Shown in pieces: positions 26,645 to 34,734 of a stretch of DNA of 64,000 bases. The position numbers were made by a program, and so were the translations under genes. The stretch is from the NCBI RefSeq assembly GCF_018070465.1, contig NZ_JAGPXT010000013.1:62001-126000 (forward strand), given 5' to 3'. This DNA is from Micromonospora sp. C95 (GTDB taxonomy: Bacteria; Actinomycetota; Actinomycetes; Mycobacteriales; Micromonosporaceae). Every line of letters begins with the position of its first letter. Positions within the stretch are counted from its first letter, which is position 1. Under the pieces are notes generated by a model that had not been told where the DNA came from, did no database searches, and saw nothing but the letters and a program-made list of their open reading frames with translations.

Positions 26645-28110
26645 TCACCATCTTGCTGGGGCGCGGCGACCGGCGGGACGCTGCCCTGTTCTTCGGCGGT
26701 CAGCTCGCGCTGACCCACGGACAGTTGCCGGCAGCGCTCGGCCCATGGCGACGGCTCCTGGATCGTCTGCCGGACCGGGGTGTGGTGCTGCTGTCCGCGA
26801 AACCCTCGGCCGCCGGTGTTTTGTGCCACCTCGCCGTCATCGAATCCGGCCATGTGGTGATGCCGGTGCTCCCTCAGGACGTGACGCGGCAAATGCGTGC
26901 GTTCGAGCCAGATCTGGTCGTCTTTCCAGCCGGTGCCCGGCAAGATCCACCCGTCGGCTATCGGGTTGTGCCGGCACCGGAGCCCGCCACCGCGTGGATG
27001 ACGGTCGAACCCGCCAGCACGCCGCCGCCGAATCCGGACCTGTCCGTGGTGCTGCTCACCTCCGGCAGCGTCGGGCCGCCTCGCGGAGTGCGGCTGCCGG
27101 CCACCGCAGTGGCAGCCAACGCTGCGAGCATCACCACCGCGTTGGGCCTCACCCCCGCTGCCCGTGGTGTCACCTCGCTTGCGCTGCACCATAGCTATGG
27201 CCTGTCGGTGCTGCACAGCCACCTCTTCGCCGGGGGGTCGGTCTCGGTGACCGCCGAGCCTCCGACAACTCCCCAGTTCTGGCGGGAAGCGATCGGATGC
27301 GGGGTCACCGTGTTCGCCGGTGTCCCGCTCACGTACGAGGCGTTGGCCCGGCGGCTGGAACGCGAGTGGCCACCGGGGCTGCGGGCCGCCACTCAGGCGG
27401 GCGGGGCGCTACGGCCGGCGCTCGTGGCCCGGATCGCCGACGTCGCCCGCCGGCACGACGCCACATTCTTCGTCATGTACGGCCAGACCGAGGCGACCGC
27501 CCGGATGGCCGTTCTGGACGCGACCGCCGAACCGGCCGGCATCGGCTCGGTCGGCCGCGCCATCGCCGGCGGCCGGTTCCAGATCGCACCGAGCGACCAC
27601 CGAGGCGACGGTGAGGTCGTCTACCACGGGCCCAATGTGATGCACGGGTACGCCGCCAACCGCGCCGATCTGGTCCGCAGTGATGAACTGCACGGTCGGC
27701 TGCACACCGGTGACCTCGGCCGCCTCGACGGCGATTTGCTCTACATCACTGGCCGGCGCCGACGGATCACGAAACTGACCGGAGCCCGGATCAGCCTGGA
27801 CGAGATGGAAAGTGCCATCGGCGGCTGGGTCGTCGAGGCCGAGCGGCGGCTGCATGTATTCCATCGGGCCGCCAGTCCGGTACCCGCCACGCTGTTGAAC
27901 GACGTGTGCGCCCGGCTCAGCATTCCGCTCTCGTACGTGTCGGTGTGCCCGCTGGACACCGTACCGATGACCGCGACCGGCAAGGTCGATTACCCGGCCC
28001 TGGTCGAATTGGCGGCGGGCAACCAGTCGACGAGCGCGGCGTCCGGGTCCGGGGGATGCCCGGCCACACCCGTAGCGAAGCCGACCACCCGGATGGAACG
28101 TCGCGGATGA
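26641..28110 (+). CDS. Adenylate-forming enzyme, paralogue of the one at 6866
   Basis: 489 residues. Motifs are LTSGSVGPPRGV (P-loop; the usual Lys is Arg), SYGLSVLHSHL, MYGQTEATARM, TGDLGRLDGDLLYITGR and MTATGKVDYPAL with the A10 lysine. Shared segments show common ancestry with the compact ligase at 6866. It probably activates an amino or acyl acid and loads it on the carrier at 26075. GTG start at 26641 overlaps the upstream TGA, and its own stop overlaps the condensation gene ATG. About 60 residues past A10 form an unconserved tail. Confidence 0.83.
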   Translation: MITILLGRGDRRDAALFFGGQLALTHGQLPAALGPWRRLLDRLPDRGVVLLSAKPSAAGVLCHLAVIESGHVVMPVLPQDVTRQMRAFEPDLVVFPAGARQDPPVGYRVVPAPEPATAWMTVEPASTPPPNPDLSVVLLTSGSVGPPRGVRLPATAVAANAASITTALGLTPAARGVTSLALHHSYGLSVLHSHLFAGGSVSVTAEPPTTPQFWREAIGCGVTVFAGVPLTYEALARRLEREWPPGLRAATQAGGALRPALVARIADVARRHDATFFVMYGQTEATARMAVLDATAEPAGIGSVGRAIAGGRFQIAPSDHRGDGEVVYHGPNVMHGYAANRADLVRSDELHGRLHTGDLGRLDGDLLYITGRRRRITKLTGARISLDEMESAIGGWVVEAERRLHVFHRAASPVPATLLNDVCARLSIPLSYVSVCPLDTVPMTATGKVDYPALVELAAGNQSTSAASGSGGCPATPVAKPTTRMERRG

Positions 28111-29381
28111 GCCTCATCGTAGCCACCACGTTGCAGCAGGAGGACTGGATCAGGTCGTTGTCGCGAGGCGGCCGGTTGCGAAGCATGCCGTGCGTGGTAT
28201 CGGTGCCCCGGCTGCTGACCGCCGAGAAGCTGAGCGATGCCCTCGCCGTACTGCTGGCTGAGCATCCCGCGTTGCGGACCAGCTTCGGTGACGATCCAGG
28301 CCGCGCGTTCGTCCACACCGTGGATCACGCACCGACGGTGGTCTCACTCGACCATCGCGGAGATCCGGTGGAGACGATGCGCGAGTTCGCGACCCGGCCG
28401 TTCGACCTCGATGCCGCGACGCGCATCCGGGCCGGCCTGCTCCGCGTCGCCCAGCGGCAGAGCCTGCTCGTTCTCGGCATCGACCACCTCTGCGCCGACC
28501 TGGCCTCGCAGCACGTGATCGTGCACCGGCTCGGCGAGCTGCTGCGTCCGGGCACGACCGTCGCGTCGCAACCACCGGAAAGCCCCGGACCGTACGGCCG
28601 GTTCGCCGACCGCCAGCGCCGGGCCCTCGCCGGCCCCTGGGGCAAGTTGGTGCGAGCCTACTGGCGAGAGCATTTCGAACGGTGGGGCCCCGGTCGGCAC
28701 CCGACCCCGTTCGCCCGTTCGGTGCCCGGCACCGGTACCAGCACCGCCCGGGCTCGGATTACGTTGCCCGGCTCGGCCCGGGCAGCCCTCGCCGCCCTCG
28801 CCCGGCAGCACCGGACCTCCCGATTCGTCGTGATGGCCGCGGCGATCCTGTGCGCCCAGGCTCGGCTGTCGGCGGCGCCTTCGGTCGCGGTGAGCACCGA
28901 CTTCCACGGCCGGACCGCGCCCGGCACCGCCGACGTGGTGGGCCTCTTCTCGCACGGACTGCGGTTGCCATTGGAGCGGTCGGAGGCGGTCGACCTCAAC
29001 CTGGCTGTGCCGACCGTCCGAGAACGGCTGAACGCGATGAACCGCGTCGCAGTACCGCTCGGCACGGCGGCCTCCGACTGGGCCCGCGAGGCGGGTGTCA
29101 CCCCCGCCGCCGGAGCGGACCTCTACCTGGTGACGCAGCCCCGGCCCGCGAAGCGACCGGATGACGGGCTCGACCGGCCTGATGTGAACGCCTTCGCCGC
29201 GGCCGGCCCCGACCGGCTGTACGTCGAACTCGCCGGCGAGGGTACCGAGCTGGCGCTCGACGTACGTATGCACACCGGAACCTTCGATCCGCAACGCGTC
29301 ACCGAGGCGCTGACCGGAACCTTTTCCATGATCACTCGCGCGGCGCTCGCCGGAACGACGACTGGCGGTATTCGGCAATGA
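28107..29381 (+). CDS. Free-standing condensation domain protein
   Basis: 424 residues from ATG 28107, overlapping the ligase stop (ATGA). The fold is an NRPS condensation/acyltransferase domain: catalytic His127 and Asp131 sit in GIDHLCAD, where the first His of HHxxxDG is Asp and the final Gly is missing. FHGRTAPG near residue 270 fits the second-half motif. It likely condenses the acyl or aminoacyl group on the neighbouring carrier with an amine. It differs enough from the protein at 13081 to have another substrate. Confidence 0.8.
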   Translation: MSLIVATTLQQEDWIRSLSRGGRLRSMPCVVSVPRLLTAEKLSDALAVLLAEHPALRTSFGDDPGRAFVHTVDHAPTVVSLDHRGDPVETMREFATRPFDLDAATRIRAGLLRVAQRQSLLVLGIDHLCADLASQHVIVHRLGELLRPGTTVASQPPESPGPYGRFADRQRRALAGPWGKLVRAYWREHFERWGPGRHPTPFARSVPGTGTSTARARITLPGSARAALAALARQHRTSRFVVMAAAILCAQARLSAAPSVAVSTDFHGRTAPGTADVVGLFSHGLRLPLERSEAVDLNLAVPTVRERLNAMNRVAVPLGTAASDWAREAGVTPAAGADLYLVTQPRPAKRPDDGLDRPDVNAFAAAGPDRLYVELAGEGTELALDVRMHTGTFDPQRVTEALTGTFSMITRAALAGTTTGGIRQ

Positions 29382-29479
29382 CCCGTGATATCGACGCCTC
29401 CCGCCGGATCCCCGCACCAATCGGGCGGCGACGCTGGGTGGCATGGGCATGTTCGTCACTGGTCCTGTCGGTGTCGTGA
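29378..29479 (+). CDS. Possible 33-residue coupled small ORF
   Basis: The ATG at 29378 overlaps the condensation gene stop (ATGA), and its TGA overlaps the ATG at 29479 of the aldo/keto reductase (TGATG). The product is basic at first, then WVAWACSSLVLSVS, a short hydrophobic end. It matches nothing I know. It may be a translated coupling peptide that carries ribosomes to the reductase, or chance. Confidence 0.3.
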   Translation: MTRDIDASRRIPAPIGRRRWVAWACSSLVLSVS

Positions 29480-30399
29480 TGGCGGAGCGTGAACGCGGCG
29501 GCCGCAACATCCCCGCAGTGGGGCTGGGGACCAGCCCTTTCGGCAAGGAGTGCGACGAGCGGACGGCGGAGGCGGTGGTCCGCGCTGCGCTCGATTTCGG
29601 CATCGCCCACTTCGACACCGCCGACAGCTACGGCCCCGGCCGCAGCGGTCGGGCCGAGCAGATCCTGGGCCGGGCGCTTCACGGAGTGCGTGACCGGGTC
29701 TTCATCACCAGCAAGGTGGGCACGGAGTTCGCGGGCCAGCCGCCGTCCCTCAGCCCGGATCGGATCCGCGCCGGCATCGAGGCGTCTCTACGCCGGCTGC
29801 GCACCGACTACCTGGACGCCTACCTCCTGCACGTGCCTGACCCGGCGACTGCACTGGATGACGCCGTCGACACGCTGGCGGAACTGGTCGACGCCGGCCT
29901 CGTCCGGGCGATCGGCGCCGCGAATCATCACGCGGAGGCGCTGCTGCGTGCGGCCGGGCGTTCCTCGGCCTTCACGGTGGTGCAGGACGAGTACAGCCTG
30001 CTCCGGCGGGACGTGGAGATGGAGACGCTGCCGGCCTGCCGCCGGGCCGAACTCGACTTCGTCTGCTATGCGCCGCTGGCCGAAGGACTGCTGACCGGCA
30101 AGTACGAGAGGGCAGAGCCGGCGCTCGGGCGGCTGAGCGCCCGGCCAGCCCGGAAGAATGCGCGGTGGCAGACGCCGCAAACCCGCCGCGCCCTGGCCCG
30201 TTTTCTGGACCTCTGCGCCGAAGCGGCGCTGCCGCCGGCCCAGGTGGCGCTGCGCTGGTTGCTGGACCAGCGCGATGTCACTGCCGTCATTCCCGCCGCC
30301 ACCACAGTGGACCAGGTTGCGGAGCTGGCATCCGCAGTCACCGTCGAGATCGACCGGGGCCTACTCGCAGCCGTTACGGACATCGATCCGATGCGCTAG
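29479..30399 (+). CDS. Aldo/keto reductase
   Basis: 306 residues from ATG 29479; an earlier ATG at 29443 is possible. AKR catalytic residues are visible: Asp and Tyr in HFDTADSYG, Lys in FITSKVG, His in YLLHVPDP. Cofactor-loop residues lie in VIPAATTVDQ. It should use NADPH to reduce an aldehyde or ketone. In this operon it may reduce a keto group made by the ketosynthase that follows, or adjust an aldehyde. It sits 42 bases before the KAS III gene. Confidence 0.87.
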   Translation: MAERERGGRNIPAVGLGTSPFGKECDERTAEAVVRAALDFGIAHFDTADSYGPGRSGRAEQILGRALHGVRDRVFITSKVGTEFAGQPPSLSPDRIRAGIEASLRRLRTDYLDAYLLHVPDPATALDDAVDTLAELVDAGLVRAIGAANHHAEALLRAAGRSSAFTVVQDEYSLLRRDVEMETLPACRRAELDFVCYAPLAEGLLTGKYERAEPALGRLSARPARKNARWQTPQTRRALARFLDLCAEAALPPAQVALRWLLDQRDVTAVIPAATTVDQVAELASAVTVEIDRGLLAAVTDIDPMR

Positions 30400-30441
30400 A
30401 CGTACGCTCGTTCGCAATACCGGAAGGAGGGCTGTCGGGCT

Positions 30442-31377
30442 GTGACCGTGATCGAGGCTGTGGGCGGCTATCTGCCGCCGACCCGGGTCCGGATCGGTGA
30501 GCTGCTGGGTCGGCACGGGATGAAACCGAACCGGGTCAGGATGTACGAGCGGTTCTTCGGCTTCGGCGAGGTTCCCCTGGATCCGGATGCGGGCTTGGTC
30601 GATCTGCTGGTGCACACGGTCATGACACTGCCGGCGTTCGAGGAACGGCGGCCGCTGATTCGCTACGTCATCCAGGCGAGGACCATGCCGGTCGTCGCGC
30701 CGTACCCCGTGAATCCGCTGCATGAGGCGTGCCGGCGACTGGAGCTGGAGCATGCCACCGCCTTCTGTCTGACGCAGCACGCCTGCGCATCTGGCCTACT
30801 GGCGATCGATGTGGCAGGTCACCTGCTGGCTGGGGACGGCGAGCAGGACGCGCTCGCTCTCGTGGTGGTGGGAGAGAAGACGTTCACCTCGACTCCCCGG
30901 CTGGTGAACACCACGGGGGTGATGGGTGAGGGGGCGGCGGCGATCCTCGTCCGGGCCGACGGCGAGCGGGACCGGGTACTCGGTTACGCCAGCCGGACCC
31001 ACGGCCAGTACCACGCCGCGGGCTCGATGTCGCCACAGCAGATCGCGCAGTTCAACGAGCAGTACCCGGACCACCTGGCCGCCGTGATACTGGCCGCTGT
31101 CGAGAACGCCAGCCTCGACTTGGCGGACATCGATCTGATCCTGCCGCACAACGTCGGCTGGATGTCGTGGTCGCGAGTCCTGCGCAGCCTGGGCATCACC
31201 GGTTCGGAGCGGCTTTTCGCCGACAACTTCGCCGCCTACGGGCACAGCTTCGGAGCGGACTCCTTCCTGAACTACCGATCGGCCTGCGACGCCGGCCGCA
31301 TCCGCCCCGGGGACCGGTACCTGATGACGGCCGTCGGTCTGGGTGCCACGTTCGCGGCCATGGTGTTGCAGCATTGA
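30442..31377 (+). CDS. Ketoacyl synthase III-like enzyme with Cys-His-His active site
   Basis: 311 residues; GTG start with GGAAGGAGGG upstream. Thiolase-fold KAS III: Cys115 in LTQHACASGLLAID is the nucleophile and His236 in ILPHNVGWMSW the first catalytic base. Where FabH has Asn (YGN), this protein has His268 (YGHSFGADSF), giving Cys-His-His as in KAS I/II. It could join an acyl starter with malonyl-ACP, or form an ester or amide as some KAS III relatives do. It stands directly before a degenerate ketosynthase-like gene, which may be its partner. Confidence 0.8.
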   Translation: MTVIEAVGGYLPPTRVRIGELLGRHGMKPNRVRMYERFFGFGEVPLDPDAGLVDLLVHTVMTLPAFEERRPLIRYVIQARTMPVVAPYPVNPLHEACRRLELEHATAFCLTQHACASGLLAIDVAGHLLAGDGEQDALALVVVGEKTFTSTPRLVNTTGVMGEGAAAILVRADGERDRVLGYASRTHGQYHAAGSMSPQQIAQFNEQYPDHLAAVILAAVENASLDLADIDLILPHNVGWMSWSRVLRSLGITGSERLFADNFAAYGHSFGADSFLNYRSACDAGRIRPGDRYLMTAVGLGATFAAMVLQH

Positions 31378-31422
31378 GCGGGATGACCGTGCACCGCAGG
31401 CGGTGCGAGGAAGGAAGCCCGG

Positions 31423-32310
31423 ATGTACCTGGGAAGGCAACCGGACCCGGCCGGTGCGGCGGGGACCTTGCGGATCGTGTCCGGTGTTCAGTGCGTACTT
31501 GAGCCCGTGGCTCCCTATCCTGAACACGACCGGATCTACTTCACCAATCTGCTGGCGAGCTACGGCCTGCCGGCGCCGGACCACTTTGCCGCCGCCGGCC
31601 GGGTCACGTTCACCGAGCTGGTCGCGGCGCTGCTGTCCGACCTCGGGGCACAGCTGTCCCCGTTCGACCTGGCGCTGATGACCAGCGTCACGTCGGACTC
31701 CGAACTTGGCTGGCCGATGTGCTATCTACGCCACGTCCTGCCGGATACCGGCCTGGCCTTCGCGGTGGCCGATCAGGGTGTCGTGGCGCCGTTCACGGCT
31801 CTGCACCTGGCTGTCCAGCGGGTCCGTACGGGCGGCGCCCGCCGGGTCCTGCTGGTCATGCTCGACCAGGCGGCTCTCTTGCACGACGGCCAGGTACCCG
31901 ACCGGATGCGGGTGGAGGGCAACGCGGGTGTGGCCCTGGCCCTCGACGCGAGCGACACCGGCGGCGCGGCAGTGAGTGCGGTCCACTCGCGGCGAGTCGA
32001 CAGATCGGACGTGGCGGGCTTGTGGACGCGACTCGTAGGGCAAGCGCGCGACAGCAGCGACCTCGCGATCACCGCCGTGTGCGGGCTGGGACTGCTGGAC
32101 ACTCTTCCGGCATCACCGCCGGCCGAGACCGCGGCTCCGGCACCCGGAGTTCCGTGCACCGGGATCTGGCAGACCTTCCTCACCCGGCTGCCCCAGTGGC
32201 GGACCACCGGACGCCGACTGCTACTGGCCGACTACGACCCGGAGCTGGGGCGGTTGGCGCACTGCCTGATCGATATCCGGCCGGAGGTGCCCGCCACGTC
32301 CGCAACATGA
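31423..32310 (+). CDS. Degenerate ketosynthase-like protein lacking the active Cys
   Basis: 295 residues; ATG 31423 follows GAGGAAGGAAG. The middle looks like a ketosynthase half (LALMTSVTSDSE, VLPDTGLAFAVADQGVVAPFTALHLAVQ, NAGVALALDASD). At the nucleophile-elbow position the expected Cys is replaced (VADQGV), so it is probably not a catalyst. It may be a chain-length-factor-like or scaffolding partner for the KAS III gene 46 bases upstream. Family assignment is by pattern only. Last gene of the plus-strand operon, convergent with the resistance gene. Confidence 0.6.
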   Translation: MYLGRQPDPAGAAGTLRIVSGVQCVLEPVAPYPEHDRIYFTNLLASYGLPAPDHFAAAGRVTFTELVAALLSDLGAQLSPFDLALMTSVTSDSELGWPMCYLRHVLPDTGLAFAVADQGVVAPFTALHLAVQRVRTGGARRVLLVMLDQAALLHDGQVPDRMRVEGNAGVALALDASDTGGAAVSAVHSRRVDRSDVAGLWTRLVGQARDSSDLAITAVCGLGLLDTLPASPPAETAAPAPGVPCTGIWQTFLTRLPQWRTTGRRLLLADYDPELGRLAHCLIDIRPEVPATSAT

Positions 32311-32386
32311 CGCGAGACCGGCCCGTCCGGGGCGGGGGCGACGAACTGCGGGCCGGACTCGTCCCGCCGCCGTGTGCGACTGCCGG

Positions 32387-32908
32387 TCAGCTCCGCTCAC
32401 CGGCGAGGGCGAGAATCTTTGCGGCCACCTCATCCGGTCCCAGACCGTCGGTCTCGACCACCGACCCCCGCTCGGCGAGCCCGTGGAAGGCCTTCTCGTA
32501 CCGATCGAGCTGTTCCAGCCGCCATGGCCGGGCACCGACGTCCACCGTGTCCGCCTCGATGCGTCGACGGAGCACATCGGACGAGGCGTGCAGGGTCACG
32601 TGCAGCACGTCCAGCCTGCGCCGGCGCAGACCGTCCAGGATCTCCAGCTGATAATCGAGATTGAGAACCGACATCGCCATCAGCACCGTCGCATTCCGCC
32701 GGGCCCGGCGGGCCGCGCCTCGAATGGTTCCGGTACGCCACATCGAGAAGTCCTGGAAATCGCCGGGCCGGAGAATGCCGAGCGTCCGCTGCAGAACCCC
32801 GCCGTACACCTCGGGGTCGTATGTCGTCGCGTCCGGCAGGCTCGCGTGCAGCTTCGCGACTGTTGTCGTCTTACCCACCCCGAAGGGCCCGTTGATCCAA
32901 ATTATCAC
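32387..32908 (-). CDS. TmrB-like P-loop protein, candidate self-resistance
   Basis: 173 residues from a GTG at 32908 that overlaps the upstream ABC transporter stop (GTGA), with GAGGGAGAG ahead of it. The opening VIIWINGPFGVGKTTT is a Walker A loop that closely follows Bacillus TmrB (IIWINGAFGSGKT). Further TmrB-like points are TYDPEVYG, DFQDFSMWR and HVTLHASSDVLRRRI. TmrB is an ATP-binding protein giving resistance to tunicamycin, a nucleoside inhibitor of MraY/WecA-type enzymes. In a cluster with a glycyluridine core this is a fitting immunity gene. How TmrB proteins act is not fully settled (binding or phosphorylation of the drug). Confidence 0.82.
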   Translation of the reverse strand: MIIWINGPFGVGKTTTVAKLHASLPDATTYDPEVYGGVLQRTLGILRPGDFQDFSMWRTGTIRGAARRARRNATVLMAMSVLNLDYQLEILDGLRRRRLDVLHVTLHASSDVLRRRIEADTVDVGARPWRLEQLDRYEKAFHGLAERGSVVETDGLGPDEVAAKILALAGERS

Positions 32909-34734
32909 GTGCGGCTCTCTCCCTCTGGTGAGGCTACGACGCCTACTTCGCCGTTCGCGTGGGCGTCGCCATGGTATGCGGCGCAATGCATCTCGTACAT
33001 CCGGGCGTAGCGGCCGCCGATCTCCATCAGCTCCTCATGTGTGCCGAGCTCGGTCGGCCGCCCTCGATGCAGCACGACGATCAAGTCAGCCGAACGGACC
33101 GTGGAGAATCGGTGCGAGACCACGACAGTGATGGTTCCGAATCGCTCGGCCAGCATTCTGGACAGGCGCGCCTGACGGGTGAATATGGCGTCCTCACTGG
33201 GCGCGTCGAGCGCTGCCGTCGGCTCGTCGAACAGCATGAGAATCGGAGCCTCGCGCATGTTTCCGCGGGCCAGGGCGACCTTCTGCCACTGCCCGCGAGA
33301 AAGGTCGGCGCCGCCCGGCAGAAGCGGTCCGATCGGTGTCGCCAGTCCCGTCGGAAGGTGGCTTTCCAGGTCGATGGCGGCCGATCGGCGGAGCGCGGCC
33401 CGCACCCGGTCCACGTCATCGATTCGGGACACGTCCCCGAGGCCGACCGCTTCCCGGAGGAGAACCTGATAGCGGCCGAAATCCTGGAAGGCGGCGGTGA
33501 CCGCGTCCCGCCACCGGGGGTGGAGATCCTCGGTCGCTATGCCGTCGATCAGCAGCCGGCCCGACGTCGGCGGGTAGAAGCCGGCCAGCAGCTTCACCAG
33601 CGTCGACTTACCCGAGCCGTGCTCGCCGACCACGGCGACCACCGAGCCGGCCGGGATATCCAGCGTGACGTGCTCGATACTGGGGCCTGCGGCGTCGGGA
33701 TAGGTGAACGCGACGTCGCGCAGCGAGATGCCCGTGGTCAGTCGGTCGGGCAACGGTAGATCGCCGCCCCGCCACGCCTGCCGCGCGTAGGACTTGAGCC
33801 AGTGGTACGGGCCGGTCACTGCGGCCGCGGCCAGCATGCGGCTGATCACATACAGCAGACGTTCGATCAGACTGCGTAGCTGACCGACAAGCGTCACCAC
33901 CATGATCAGATCACCGATGGTGCGCTGCCCGCCGGCAACGAGGCGGACCACGAACCCGAGCGCCACCACGTAACCGAGGACCACGATCGCCCCGCCGACG
34001 CCGGACAGCGCGGCCGAGCGTATCGAGGCGGCGACCTGGATTCCGGACGCTCGGCGCCAGGCCGCGTCCGCCAGCCGCATGACCTCGCCGTGCGCGGACG
34101 CGGCCCGGACCTGGCGGACCGCCTCCGGCTGGGTGACCACCTCGTGAAGGTGCCGTTCCAGCCGTTCGTCCTCCGAGGCGCGCAGCGCTGCCCGGCCGAT
34201 CCGGCCGTACGCGACAGCGTTGAGCGCACCCGCGGGGAGCATCAGCAGCAGCATGAGCAGCAGCGCCGGGTGCACCACTGCGAGCAGGACCATGGTGGCG
34301 AGTACGCGGATAGCCGAGGAAACCACATCGACGGCGGCCCAGCCGCCCTCGGCCAGCAGCATGCCCCGGCCCTGCACGAGGCCCAACCGGTCGGCGTATT
34401 CGGCCCGTTCCAGGTGTTCCAGGCCGGGCAGTGAGGCGGACATCCGCTGGATCTGCGGATCGAACTCCAGTCGCCCCACCCTCTCGGCGATGTCGAGCCG
34501 AGTCTGGAACTGGACGACGTCACCGACCGCGGTGAGCGCGAACGCGATCGCGGTGACCACGGCCCCGACCAGCGCGGCACCGGGCCGTCGATCCGCCGCG
34601 TTGTCGACGACGGCACGGATGCCGACCGCGGTCAGCACGAATAGCGCGTTCTGGACGATCACCAGAGCCAGGACCAGGAAGGTGCGGAACCGATCCACGG
34701 CCCACGAGCGACGCAGCACCAGCCACCACGTCAT
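32905..34734 (-). CDS. ABC exporter half-transporter (TMD-NBD), second subunit
   Basis: 609 residues. The N-terminal ~310 residues hold about six membrane segments (for example VLALVIVQNALFVLTAVGI and AIVVLGYVVALGFVVRLVAG). The C-terminal nucleotide-binding domain has Walker A GEHGSGKST, signature LSRGQWQKVALAR (one change from LSGGQ), Walker B ILMLFDEPTAALD and the switch His (VVSHRFST). ATG overlaps the upstream half-transporter stop (ATGA); its stop overlaps the TmrB-like start. The two halves probably form a heterodimeric exporter for the antibiotic or a lipid-linked form. The changed signature suggests one weak ATP site, common in heterodimers. Confidence 0.9.
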   Translation of the reverse strand: MTWWLVLRRSWAVDRFRTFLVLALVIVQNALFVLTAVGIRAVVDNAADRRPGAALVGAVVTAIAFALTAVGDVVQFQTRLDIAERVGRLEFDPQIQRMSASLPGLEHLERAEYADRLGLVQGRGMLLAEGGWAAVDVVSSAIRVLATMVLLAVVHPALLLMLLLMLPAGALNAVAYGRIGRAALRASEDERLERHLHEVVTQPEAVRQVRAASAHGEVMRLADAAWRRASGIQVAASIRSAALSGVGGAIVVLGYVVALGFVVRLVAGGQRTIGDLIMVVTLVGQLRSLIERLLYVISRMLAAAAVTGPYHWLKSYARQAWRGGDLPLPDRLTTGISLRDVAFTYPDAAGPSIEHVTLDIPAGSVVAVVGEHGSGKSTLVKLLAGFYPPTSGRLLIDGIATEDLHPRWRDAVTAAFQDFGRYQVLLREAVGLGDVSRIDDVDRVRAALRRSAAIDLESHLPTGLATPIGPLLPGGADLSRGQWQKVALARGNMREAPILMLFDEPTAALDAPSEDAIFTRQARLSRMLAERFGTITVVVSHRFSTVRSADLIVVLHRGRPTELGTHEELMEIGGRYARMYEMHCAAYHGDAHANGEVGVVASPEGESRT

